Source: Lentisphaerota bacterium (GTDB lineage Bacteria > Verrucomicrobiota > Kiritimatiellia > JAAZAB01). Taken from it: a stretch of DNA of 15,011 bases. Shown piece after piece: positions 1-6,994 of this stretch. The stretch is taken from contig JACQHI010000003.1 of assembly GCA_016199105.1 (NCBI GenBank), positions 1 through 15,011 on the forward strand, in the 5' to 3' direction. Made by a program: the position numbers and the translations under genes. Position 1 is the first letter of the stretch, and the number at the start of each line of letters is the position of its first letter. The notes beneath the pieces are model-generated. The model was not told where the DNA came from. It saw only the letters and a program-made list of their open reading frames with translations, and ran no database searches.

Positions 1-147
1 AGCAGGAAGCGAACCGGCCATTAGATTCAGGGTTCTGATTTCAATCGTGGCTCGATGCTCGTTGTACTGAACATGAAAGTGAGGGGGATTATGCTCATCA
101 AAATACATCGAAATGATTATACCGAGGAATCTAGAAATTTCTGGCAT
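1..147 (-). CDS. DUF4160 family protein, 5' part only
   Basis: The minus strand from 147 to base 1 is an open frame of 49 codons that runs off the left edge. It starts MPEISRFLGI and contains the hallmark DEHNPPHFHV followed by a HRATIEIRT-like strand and GSLP, which is the typical N-terminal half of DUF4160 proteins (usually about 80-90 residues). The ATG has an AGGA ribosome site 7-8 nt upstream. Family members are small proteins of unknown role, very often encoded beside a DUF2442 protein in arrangements resembling toxin-antitoxin pairs. If that holds here, the partner would lie outside the window to the left. The base composition is AT-richer than the genes at the right of the window, suggesting accessory DNA. 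The family call is firm; the role is unknown. Confidence 0.8.
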   Translation of the reverse strand, partial: MPEISRFLGIIISMYFDEHNPPHFHVQYNEHRATIEIRTLNLMAGSLPA

Positions 148-156
148 AGTGCTTTC

Positions 157-360
157 CTAAAGTGAATCAGCGCACATGAAACGAAAAACAACAGGCGAGC
201 GCAAGCACGAAATCAACGATCGCAGTTCAGTATTCTCCAGCCCGACCTTCAGCGTCTTGCAGGCCTGGACGCCGGAAGTGTCGAACTCGCAGGCCTGCCC
301 GATGACGATGGGCCCCGCCCCGATCAGCATGATTTTCTTGATGTCTTCGCGTTTGGGCAT
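157..360 (-). pseudogene. carB: carB 5' fragment (carbamoyl-phosphate synthase large subunit), truncated and chimeric
   Basis: The first 38 codons, from MPKREDIKKI through GPIVIGQACEFD to QACKTLK, match the conserved N-terminus of CarB, the ATP-grasp large subunit that makes carbamoyl phosphate for pyrimidines and arginine. From about position 246 downward the match stops: 29 unrelated residues follow and a TAG closes the frame at 157, giving 67 residues instead of the usual ~1,070. Base composition changes at the same place, GC-rich in the carB part and AT-richer after it, and the next gene (DUF4160) starts 9 nt beyond. The fragment therefore looks like a rearrangement or insertion breakpoint inside carB. 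It cannot be an active enzyme. A misassembled join would look the same. No strong ribosome site is visible before the ATG. Confidence 0.8.
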
Positions 361-454
361 TTTTCAATATTTTCGGATGGATTTCGTTGGGCATTCCTTT
401 GTGTGTTCGACACTGTCACGGCGTCATTGCTTTGTCGATTATTGAGATTTGGCC

Positions 455-925
455 TCATTCCGATGCTGATGCAATATCGAATTCGCTCTGAAGTCTTTTC
501 GCGATAGCAGGCGCTTCAACGAAGATCGTATTCAGCTTATAATTCAATTCTGCAAGAGTTAAACACGAAAGAATTCTCTTGGTCGACAAAGCAATATTTT
601 TGCTATTAGCAACGAGGTTTCCACCTACTAACTCGTTATTTAATTCGAGACATCGGCGGTAAAATGGAAGGATACCTGTATCGGGAAGAGAGGCAACGAT
701 TGAGTAAATGAGCAAAAATGGGTCAGGGCTTTTCAATCCGATGATAAAGACTTTAACGATAGCTGGAGGAACAGGAGCAGTCCACACAACGTACTGTTCA
801 TCCTCAGATAGAACTCCTTCATACACGTCCTTGCCATGTTTCTGATCAGAGAGCCACGAACTGATTAGACCGGCATAATCGTCAATGGTAAGTGTTGTGT
901 TTCCGTTTTTCTTTTTGCTAGTCAT
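455..925 (-). CDS. Small CesT/YbjN-like (type III chaperone-fold) protein
   Basis: 156 residues. The ATG at 925 is chosen because it overlaps the TGA of the upstream protease gene by one base (TGATG) and has AAAGGGG 7 nt upstream; a longer frame to 1000 would run into that gene. The C-terminal half (about residues 68-147: hydrophobic LLIYSIVASLP, then FYRRCLELNNEL, GGNLVANSKNIAL, and a final helix with LAELNYKLNTIF) resembles the alpha/beta layout of the CesT/YbjN group of chaperone-like proteins. No signal peptide or membrane segment is evident. It is the last gene of the four-gene operon and markedly AT-rich. By analogy it may bind and hold a partner, the obvious one being the adjacent Sel1-protease, but that is inference. 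The family assignment rests on remembered pattern only. Confidence 0.6.
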   Translation of the reverse strand: MTSKKKNGNTTLTIDDYAGLISSWLSDQKHGKDVYEGVLSEDEQYVVWTAPVPPAIVKVFIIGLKSPDPFLLIYSIVASLPDTGILPFYRRCLELNNELVGGNLVANSKNIALSTKRILSCLTLAELNYKLNTIFVEAPAIAKRLQSEFDIASASE

Positions 926-3207
926 CAGGGTTCCCCTTTGCTGGAAGATGCTCCGCAGCGAAGACAGTATCGGGCAGTGGAGGCAAGCTTGGCACCACAC
1001 ACCCCGCAGACCTTTTGGTTTTGTTGCCCATTAACTTGAGGTCCTTTACCCACAGACTGTTGCGCGTTGTCATCAACTGATTTTAATTTAACGCCGCAGT
1101 TATCGCAATAAGAGGTATCAGCAGAAGCATGCCCGCATATCACACAATATTTCTTATCCACACAACGGCTGCACACCACTTCATAAAGACAATCCCGAAC
1201 GACAGATGCGGGAATGGCGAAATTGATGTTTTGCGATTGATTCCAAAACATCGTGTTCACGCCAACTGCCTCGCCATAGGCATTGAGAAGCGGACCGCCG
1301 CTATTGCCAGGGCTAATTGGCGCGTCAGTCTGGATGTAATGGCAACCCGTAATCACGCGGTCTTTACTGCTGATGACTCCCTCTGTAAAAGTGCCCTCAA
1401 ACTCGTGAGGCGATCCGATTGCATAGGCTACATCGCCAACGTTCGCTTGGCTTGGCAATGCTAGTCGGACAAATGGCGTACGCCGCGGCGTATGGATTTT
1501 GATGAAGGCAAGATCAAGGCGGAGAAAAGAGCGGATAACGCGGCCGCGAATGGCGGCCGCATCGCTTTGTTTCACGATAACCGAATCGCACCCATCGACG
1601 ACGTGATTGTTTGTGATTATCAGGCCGTCTGATGTCACGAAAAAGCCGCTCCCTGTTCCCCCGTCGGTGACAATCGTAGCGATGGCAGGTTTTGCGGAAA
1701 TGTAGATTCTCCGCGGAGTGTCTTCCTTGCGATCGGGAAAGATGTCCGAAATGAGATAGGTCTTGGGATTGGGGCCAGGCGGGATTTTGATGCTTGCATG
1801 ACAGGAAGGACATTCGCATTCGCCGCCTTTAACGCTAAAAGGAGGAGACATAAGCTTGCCGCAGACGCACTGAACCACTGTTAATTCGGAAATTACGCCA
1901 GAATCAGCGGTCTGCTTGTCTTCACTTTCTTCGGCAACAGGCGGTGTGTTTTTTTCCTGAGGGACAGGAACTTCTTGATCGGGCCTTTCGTTTTGGGTCT
2001 CGTGTTCCGGCACTTCCGGGATGGCGGCGCAAAGCTTATTGAGTCTTCTCGTTGCATGGGCATAACGCTGCTCTGCTGCTTTCTGAAGCCATTTGATTCC
2101 TTCCGCCTCATCGTGGGCAACACCTTTTCCATCGAGATGAAAGCAGCCCAGTCTGTATTGCGCGGCATCGAATCCATTTTCCGCCGATTTGCGATACCAT
2201 TCAGCGGCAATCGTCAGATCTTTCGATACACCCCGGCCGTACTCATACGACATAGCAAGATTATATTGAGCGACCGGAAGATCCTGATCGGCCGCCTTCC
2301 GATACCAAGACACCGCCTTCACTTTGTCTTTGGGAACCAATTTGCCCTTTTCATAGAGCAAGCCAAGTCTGTTTTGCGCATGGGCATCATCCTGATCAGC
2401 AGCGGCACGATACCACTTGACCGCCTCGTCCTCATTCTTCGCAATGCCTTTCCCAACAAACAGACAGTTGGCCAAGGAATTCTGCGCCCACGGATTACCC
2501 TGCACAGCGGCTTTTTGGTACCATCTAACAGCTTCCTTGTCGTCTTCCGTCACCCCAAAGCCATCTCGATAACAAATTCCAAGGGACCATTGCGCCTCAG
2601 CCAAACCTTGATCAGCAGCAGCGCGATACCACTTGACCGCCTCGGCCTCATTTTTCTCAATGCCTGTCCCATCATAGAGACACTCGGCCAAGGAATTCTG
2701 CGCCTCTGGATAGCCCTGCGCAGCGGCCTTTTGGTACCAACTGACGGCTTCCTTGGCGTCTTCCGGCACCCCGTAACCATTGTCAAAACAAACCCCAAGA
2801 TTGCGTTGCGCCTCGGCAAAACCTTGATCAGCAGCGGCGCGATACCACTTGACCGCCTCAGCCTCATTCTTCTCAATGCCTATCCCATCATACAAACAAT
2901 TGGCCAATGAATCTTGCCCTGCAGCATGACCCTGTGCAGCGGCCTTTTGGTACCATCCGACGGCTTCCTTGGCGTCTTCCGTCACACCGGCGCCATATTG
3001 ATAACACGCACCCACAAACCATTGACCTTCGGGGATTCCCTTTTCCGCTGCTTTTTTCCACAATTGGAATCGCAGGTCATACTCTTTCTGAAGGAGGTTC
3101 CTAGCCTTTTCCCGGTCAAACCACATCATTTGCAGGCATTTTCCGCGGATGTCGTCTGCAATTTTGCGAAGTTCTTGCTCGGACAGCTCTGGGGCGTCGT
3201 TTAACAT
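925..3207 (-). CDS. Sel1-repeat HtrA-type serine protease with zinc ribbons
   Basis: 760 residues. The ATG at 3207 has GAGGAG 7 nt upstream; a TTG at 3222 lies over that site and is unlikely. Residues 43-390 are about nine complete Sel1 (TPR-like) repeats plus a partial one, each near 36 residues with the WYxxAAxQG...AQxxLG signature. Residues 400-440 are an acidic, proline-rich linker. Cysteines 447, 449, 466 and 469 look like a zinc ribbon. Residues 505-675 are a trypsin-like HtrA/DegP fold with triad candidates H535 (TNNHVV), D565 (LDLAFIK) and S636 (GNSGGP). The C-terminus adds CxxC pairs at 679/682, 688/691, 701/704, 734/737 and 748/751. There is no signal peptide and no PDZ domain, so unlike classical HtrA it should act in the cytoplasm. 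It starts 27 nt after the TOPRIM gene. A protease effector or regulator is plausible; its substrate is unknown. Confidence 0.9.
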   Translation of the reverse strand: MLNDAPELSEQELRKIADDIRGKCLQMMWFDREKARNLLQKEYDLRFQLWKKAAEKGIPEGQWFVGACYQYGAGVTEDAKEAVGWYQKAAAQGHAAGQDSLANCLYDGIGIEKNEAEAVKWYRAAADQGFAEAQRNLGVCFDNGYGVPEDAKEAVSWYQKAAAQGYPEAQNSLAECLYDGTGIEKNEAEAVKWYRAAADQGLAEAQWSLGICYRDGFGVTEDDKEAVRWYQKAAVQGNPWAQNSLANCLFVGKGIAKNEDEAVKWYRAAADQDDAHAQNRLGLLYEKGKLVPKDKVKAVSWYRKAADQDLPVAQYNLAMSYEYGRGVSKDLTIAAEWYRKSAENGFDAAQYRLGCFHLDGKGVAHDEAEGIKWLQKAAEQRYAHATRRLNKLCAAIPEVPEHETQNERPDQEVPVPQEKNTPPVAEESEDKQTADSGVISELTVVQCVCGKLMSPPFSVKGGECECPSCHASIKIPPGPNPKTYLISDIFPDRKEDTPRRIYISAKPAIATIVTDGGTGSGFFVTSDGLIITNNHVVDGCDSVIVKQSDAAAIRGRVIRSFLRLDLAFIKIHTPRRTPFVRLALPSQANVGDVAYAIGSPHEFEGTFTEGVISSKDRVITGCHYIQTDAPISPGNSGGPLLNAYGEAVGVNTMFWNQSQNINFAIPASVVRDCLYEVVCSRCVDKKYCVICGHASADTSYCDNCGVKLKSVDDNAQQSVGKGPQVNGQQNQKVCGVCGAKLASTARYCLRCGASSSKGEP
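2326..2973 (-). repeat. Three tandem 216-bp units encoding paired Sel1 repeats
   Basis: Within the protease gene, residues 79-294 are three head-to-tail copies of a 72-residue unit. Each unit is made of two alternating Sel1 types, one containing WYQKAAAQG and one containing EAVKWYRAAADQG. The DNA is also nearly repeated: GATACCACTTGACCGCCTC recurs three times. The first two copies are closest and the third is more diverged. This points to recent internal duplication of a two-repeat block and means the gene could change length by recombination. Confidence 0.85.
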
Positions 3208-3234
3208 AAAACATCTCCTCAATAGCCCGCGTTC

Positions 3235-3813
3235 CTATGCATCAGTGTTCTCCCGCAAGTTTTCGATCTGGCAGCCAAGCCCCTTGCTCTTCCGCCACAA
3301 TTCATCGTAGAAGGCCTCGAAAGACTTGTTGCGGAGCCATTGTCGGAGCGGTGCGTCTTTCACGAGGGCCGCGATTTCCGGTTCCTTCCTGTCGGTGGAC
3401 TTGATCTGCAAGGCCGATTCGAATGCGCCTTTGGGATCATCCACGGTGAAGTCGGCCTGGTGTCGGTCTGTGCGCGCTGCGAGCCAAGTCGGATCGGCAC
3501 ACAGCCAGCACTCGACGTTCCGGCCACAAACGACAAACACGGCGAGATGCTCATGTTCTGGCCGGCATCTGGATTGATCGGCCTTAAGAACACCGCGCCA
3601 GTCTTCGTCGTTCGCGTCCCGCATGAAGACGGCAAAGTCAACGCCCTTGAAGGCGAGTTCGCGGCATGTGCCGGGAATTTCCCGCCTCTGACTCTGGCCT
3701 GACTTTCCCCGGAAGTGGCCTTCAACGAGTTCCGTTCCCGGGCACCAGCGGTCCCTAAGGCCGGTCAAAAGCGCCCTATCGGTGCTGCCCTCAACCGAAT
3801 AGCCGATTTTCAT
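3235..3813 (-). CDS. TOPRIM-like protein, partner of the AAA ATPase (DUF4276/RloB/AriB-like)
   Basis: 192 residues. Residues 1-70 show a TOPRIM-like pattern: a strand followed by VEGSTDRALL with acidic E8, and later VDFAVFMRDANDED with acidic D66/D69. The segment VFVVCGRNVECWLCAD (about 92-107) resembles the IExWLLxD motif of DUF4276 and related small TOPRIM nuclease partners. The ATG overlaps the TGA of the ATPase gene by 4 nt (ATGA), with GGGAG 8 nt upstream, so the two are almost certainly made together. In systems of this shape (PARIS AriA/AriB, RloA/RloB, split OLD) the TOPRIM protein is the nuclease or effector that the ATPase holds or activates. The pair architecture is clear; the exact subfamily and the nuclease activity are inferred. 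The metal motif is DxxD rather than the usual DxD. Confidence 0.7.
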   Translation of the reverse strand: MKIGYSVEGSTDRALLTGLRDRWCPGTELVEGHFRGKSGQSQRREIPGTCRELAFKGVDFAVFMRDANDEDWRGVLKADQSRCRPEHEHLAVFVVCGRNVECWLCADPTWLAARTDRHQADFTVDDPKGAFESALQIKSTDRKEPEIAALVKDAPLRQWLRNKSFEAFYDELWRKSKGLGCQIENLRENTDA

Positions 3814-5009
3814 GCGAGCATCTCCCGGAAGTGCATTTCGCCGAGCGGCATTTCGTCAAGCAAATGTTTGAGCTTCTCGATGTCGGGTTTCACCAGGACG
3901 GACGATGATGGCCCCGGTTTTATGACGTGGATGCCGGCCAAGTTGTTGTCGAACAGGTCAATGAAGTAGGGACTGTGGGAGGTGAAGATGAACTGTCCGG
4001 TCTTGCCATTCGTGTCGACTCGCTCGATCAAGGATTTCATATGGCCGACATAAAGACCGTTCTCCGGTTCCTCGATAATGATCAGCGGGGCGCTGCCCGT
4101 GCCGTTAACGCTCTGTTCGGCCATGAGGATAACATAGGCCATCGCTATGAAGCGCAAGGTGCCGTCGGAGATGCCGCGGGCGCTCTGGCGGTGTTCCGCC
4201 TTGTCTTCGACGAAGAGGTGGACATGCTCGGGATCGGGCGCAGAAAAGCTGAAGAGATCGAGTCGCGGTTCCAAGACCCTGGCGATTTCAATGAGTCGTT
4301 TCTCGATCCGCGGCTTCTCGTTGTGCAAGGCAAACAACGCGCGACTCAAATTGGCGCCATTGGACAACAGGCAGGCGGCATCTCGAGCCACATCAGGCAA
4401 CCGCAGAACATCGGGAGAGAAATTGTAGTATGCCCATGAACGCAAATATCGCCGAAAGAGGATGGCCCTGGGGTTATTCTCCAACTCGTACAATTGGGAC
4501 AACATGGTCGCTTCCGTGCCGACCTTGGCTTGGACGCACATCGGTGATTTCGGGCGGTTCTGCGCGTACCCCTCCTCGTGCAGCATTTTCGTTTGACCGT
4601 CTTGATTCTGAAGGAGCGGGGTCTCCTTGAAGCGGCCGCCGCTGACCTTCAGGACCTCCTCCACAACCGCCAGGGATTGCGAATCACCCACATCGCCTTT
4701 TCTGGCGCGAAGTTTCAGCCGGTAGGAGAACCGGAGGGGTTGTTCCTCATGAGTCAGCGTGCAATCGGTCTCCAATTCAATGTCGTGGTTGCTGGGAACG
4801 TTGAAGTTAGTCAGATTCCACCGTTCGCCGACTGTCATCAGCATCGCCACATCCAATGTGTGTTCACTGGTGAGGGCGAGGAAACGCAGAGCCGAAGAGA
4901 GATTTGTCTTTCCGGCGTTGTTAGGCCCGATGAGCAGATTGATGCCGGCCGGGATGAACTCCGTATTGAGCAGACTCCTAAAGTTATCGACTCTGAATCG
5001 TGTAAGCAT
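3810..5009 (-). CDS. AAA/ABC-type ATPase of the OLD/PARIS-like group
   Basis: 399 residues with the order typical of SMC/ABC-like AAA_21/AAA_15 proteins. There is an N-terminal FRVDNFRSLLN strand, Walker A GPNNAGKTN at 28-36, a long insertion, an ABC-like signature around SDGTLR (281-286), Walker B LIIIEEPENGL (309-319) with tandem glutamates, and a TSHSP switch (343-347). It has no TOPRIM domain of its own; that function appears to lie in the overlapping downstream gene. The ATG at 5009 has AAGGAAG 6 nt upstream. It lies only 34 nt after the pyrG stop with no terminator between them, so readthrough from pyrG is possible; no separate promoter is evident in that gap. Members of this group commonly act as infection sensors in anti-phage systems. 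The role here is inferred from architecture. Confidence 0.85.
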   Translation of the reverse strand: MLTRFRVDNFRSLLNTEFIPAGINLLIGPNNAGKTNLSSALRFLALTSEHTLDVAMLMTVGERWNLTNFNVPSNHDIELETDCTLTHEEQPLRFSYRLKLRARKGDVGDSQSLAVVEEVLKVSGGRFKETPLLQNQDGQTKMLHEEGYAQNRPKSPMCVQAKVGTEATMLSQLYELENNPRAILFRRYLRSWAYYNFSPDVLRLPDVARDAACLLSNGANLSRALFALHNEKPRIEKRLIEIARVLEPRLDLFSFSAPDPEHVHLFVEDKAEHRQSARGISDGTLRFIAMAYVILMAEQSVNGTGSAPLIIIEEPENGLYVGHMKSLIERVDTNGKTGQFIFTSHSPYFIDLFDNNLAGIHVIKPGPSSSVLVKPDIEKLKHLLDEMPLGEMHFREMLA

Positions 5010-5043
5010 GATCGTCTTCCTTTCTGATGCTACATAACGCGCC

Positions 5044-6669
5044 TCACGCCCCGTCGGCCCGCTGCTTCACGGCCGCTTTCACGAAGTCGCGGAAGAGCGG
5101 ATGGGCTTTGAGGGGGGTGGACTGGAATTCCGGATGGAACTGGCAGCCAACGAACCAGGGATGATCCTTGAGCTCGACGATTTCCACGAGCGGCTTGCCC
5201 TCGCATTCGCCAGCCAGGACCAGGCCCTTGCCCGTGAGCGCGTCGCGATACCGGTTGTTGAATTCGAAACGGTGGCGGTGGCGCTCGTTCACCTTGAGGG
5301 CGCCGTACGACGCCGCGGCGCGCGTGTCGGGCTTCAGTAGACAGGTGTAGGAACCCAGCCGCATGGTGCCGCCTTTCTGCGTGACCGTCTTCTGCTCCTC
5401 CATGAGATCAATCACAGGGGCGGCCGTGCCGGAGTCGAACTCCGTGCTGTTGGCGCCATCAAGCCCGCACACGTTGCGGGCGAACTCGATCACGGCGCAC
5501 TGCATGCCCAGGCAGATGCCGAAAAACGGGATGCGCTTTTCGCGGGCGAAACGGACGGCTTCCAGCTTGCCGGCGATGCCCCGCTCGCCGAAGCCGCCGG
5601 GAATCAGGATGCCCTGGACGCCCTCCAGGAGCTGCCCGCCTTTTTCCTCGATATCCCCCGCCTCGACCATGCGGATGTTCAGCTTGACGTCGCTGGCGAT
5701 CGCCCCGTGATGGAGCGCCTCGTAGATGCTCTTATAGGCGTCACGCAGGCTGATGTATTTGCCGACCACGGCGATATCCACCTCGCCGGCTTTCGGGGAA
5801 ATGGCGGTTCCCACCATCCGTTTCCAGTCGTCGAGTTCCAGGGCGTTCACGTGGAGGTTCAGCATTTCCAGGATGTAAATATCCACGTCCTGGCGCGCCA
5901 GGTCCAGCGGCACCTCGTAAATCGAGTGGGCCACGTCCACCTCCTCGATCACCAATTCCTTCTCCACATTGCAAAAAAGCGCCAGCTTCTCCTTGTGCTC
6001 GCGCGCCATGTGCTTCTCCGAGCGGCAGATGAGGATGTCGGGAATGATGCCGATCGTGCGCAGGATGCCCACGGATTGCTGGGAGGGCTTGGTCTTGATT
6101 TCGCCCGCCGCCTTGATGTACGGCACCAGGGTCAGATGGATGAACAGCCCGTTTTGGCGCCCGATCCCCTGGCGGTACTGGCGGATGGCCTCGAGATACG
6201 GCAGGGACTCGATGTCGCCCGCCGTGCCGCCGATTTCGGTGATGACGATGTCCACGTCGTCGCCGTCGAGCGACCGGATGGCCGCCTGGATTTCGTCGGT
6301 GATGTGGGGGATCACCTGGACCGTCTTGCCGAGGTAGCCGCCCTCGCGTTCGCGGGCGATGACGGCGCTGTAGATGCGGCCGGTGGTGTAATTGCTGTTC
6401 CGGTTGCAGGTGACGCCCGCGATGCGCTCATAATGGCCGAGGTCGAGATCGGTCTCGGCGCCATCCTCCGTCACATAGACCTCGCCGTGCTGGAAGGGCG
6501 ACATGGTGCCGGGATCCACATTGAGATACGGGTCCAGCTTCTGCAGGCGCACCCGGTACCCGCGGCGTTTCAACAGGAGGGCGATCGAGGCCGAGGTGAG
6601 CCCCTTGCCCAGCGAAGAGACGACGCCCCCGGTGATGAAAACATGTTTGGTGCAGGCTTTTTTTGCCAC
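5044..6669 (-). CDS. pyrG: CTP synthase (glutamine-hydrolysing)
   Basis: Converts UTP to CTP using ATP and glutamine, the last step of pyrimidine nucleotide synthesis, in the cytoplasm. 541 residues, normal for the family. The N-terminal synthetase domain has the P-loop GGVVSSLGKG (14-23), KLDPYLNVDPGTMSP and the EIGGTAGDIES motif. The C-terminal class I glutamine amidotransferase has the nucleophile in FFGICLGMQC (C386) and the partners in FHPE (H512, E514). I place the start at GTG 6669: AGGAA lies 5 nt upstream, the homology begins just after it, and the predicted transcription start (~6714) lies only ~6 nt from the alternative TTG at 6708. The only upstream neighbour is an intergenic region. 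The defence-like operon follows 34 nt downstream on the same strand. Confidence 0.97.
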   Translation of the reverse strand: MAKKACTKHVFITGGVVSSLGKGLTSASIALLLKRRGYRVRLQKLDPYLNVDPGTMSPFQHGEVYVTEDGAETDLDLGHYERIAGVTCNRNSNYTTGRIYSAVIAREREGGYLGKTVQVIPHITDEIQAAIRSLDGDDVDIVITEIGGTAGDIESLPYLEAIRQYRQGIGRQNGLFIHLTLVPYIKAAGEIKTKPSQQSVGILRTIGIIPDILICRSEKHMAREHKEKLALFCNVEKELVIEEVDVAHSIYEVPLDLARQDVDIYILEMLNLHVNALELDDWKRMVGTAISPKAGEVDIAVVGKYISLRDAYKSIYEALHHGAIASDVKLNIRMVEAGDIEEKGGQLLEGVQGILIPGGFGERGIAGKLEAVRFAREKRIPFFGICLGMQCAVIEFARNVCGLDGANSTEFDSGTAAPVIDLMEEQKTVTQKGGTMRLGSYTCLLKPDTRAAASYGALKVNERHRHRFEFNNRYRDALTGKGLVLAGECEGKPLVEIVELKDHPWFVGCQFHPEFQSTPLKAHPLFRDFVKAAVKQRADGA

Positions 6670-6720
6670 GGGAGTTCCTATCGTCCGATCCGCCGACAAC
6701 CGGCCCAAAAAATCCGCGCC

Positions 6721-6748
6721 ATCTTATCAGCAGGTCCCGGCTTTTCAA
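6721..6748 (-). promoter_or_regulatory. Predicted sigma-70-type promoter of pyrG
   Basis: On the minus strand TTGAAA (6748-6743) and TAAGAT (6726-6721) are separated by 16 nt and lie upstream of pyrG. Transcription would start near 6714, giving a leader of about 45 nt to the GTG at 6669. This supports the GTG over the TTG at 6708, which would sit almost at the RNA 5' end. Both boxes match the consensus reasonably well, but whether this lineage uses that consensus is assumed. Confidence 0.5.
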
Positions 6749-6862
6749 CAGGAATTATGCGGGCGCCCTTGGGGAGGTTTAGCGTTCACGGTTCAACGGC
6801 CTGCCCGAGCGTCGGCCAGGGTTCACAGTTACAGGGTTGCAGCGGGTGAACAGCCGCGCGTC

Positions 6863-6878
6863 GTAGCCGCGCGGCTAC
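6863..6878. repeat. Perfect 16-bp palindrome GTAGCC-type
   Basis: GTAGCCGCGCGGCTAC is its own reverse complement. AGCCGCGCG also recurs directly at 6852-6860. The GTAGCC...GGCTAC arms resemble those of the hairpin at 8536-8556, suggesting a family of short dispersed palindromic elements. Confidence 0.7.
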
Positions 6879-6994
6879 TTCCAGAGTAGTTGCCGGGCTA
6901 CGACCGGCAGCATCCGCAGGACAGCAGGCTTTCTTGGGCCTTTTTTCAGAGGTCACACAGAGTGTGCCCCTCCCAATAGATGATGAAATTGCGG

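Larger units (their letters stand above)
6670..6994. other. Intergenic region with palindromes, no gene seen
   Basis: This 325-bp stretch between pyrG and the oxidoreductase gene holds the pyrG promoter, a block with a perfect 16-bp palindrome (6863-6878), and a second inverted copy of its flank (GTCGTAGCC at 6860-6868 against GGCTACGAC at 6896-6904). A small hairpin CACAC/GTGTG lies at 6954-6966 just past the oxidoreductase stop. That hairpin has no T-tract on the minus strand, so it is not a convincing terminator for that gene. The text around 6784-6830 contains GGTTCA-type repeats (including CAGGGTTCA at 6817-6825) also found in the 3' end of pdxB. I see no coding frame with family similarity here. 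Confidence 0.6.

Noticed and set aside
150..246. Possible integron attC or attachment site between the carB fragment and the DUF4160 gene
   Set aside because: I could not find paired GTTRRRY and RYYYAAC cores or a flanking direct repeat; only the compositional break is visible.
240..397. Minus-strand small frame starting MPNEIHPKILKN just upstream of the carB fragment, with AAAGGA right before the ATG
   Set aside because: It runs out of frame through the carB coding sequence with an arginine/histidine-rich tail, and the ribosome site is too close to the ATG.
1975..2910. Plus-strand frame opposite the Sel1 repeats, which itself looks repetitive
   Set aside because: Its repeats mirror the Sel1 repeats of the real minus-strand gene, whose motifs and ribosome site are clear.
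5707..6849. Long plus-strand open frame opposite pyrG
   Set aside because: It is antisense to a certain gene in GC-rich DNA, with low-complexity H/V/D/R-rich composition and no family resemblance.
6926..6946. AGGC...GCCT followed by six T, terminator-like on the plus strand
   Set aside because: No plus-strand gene ends here and the stem is only 4 bp.
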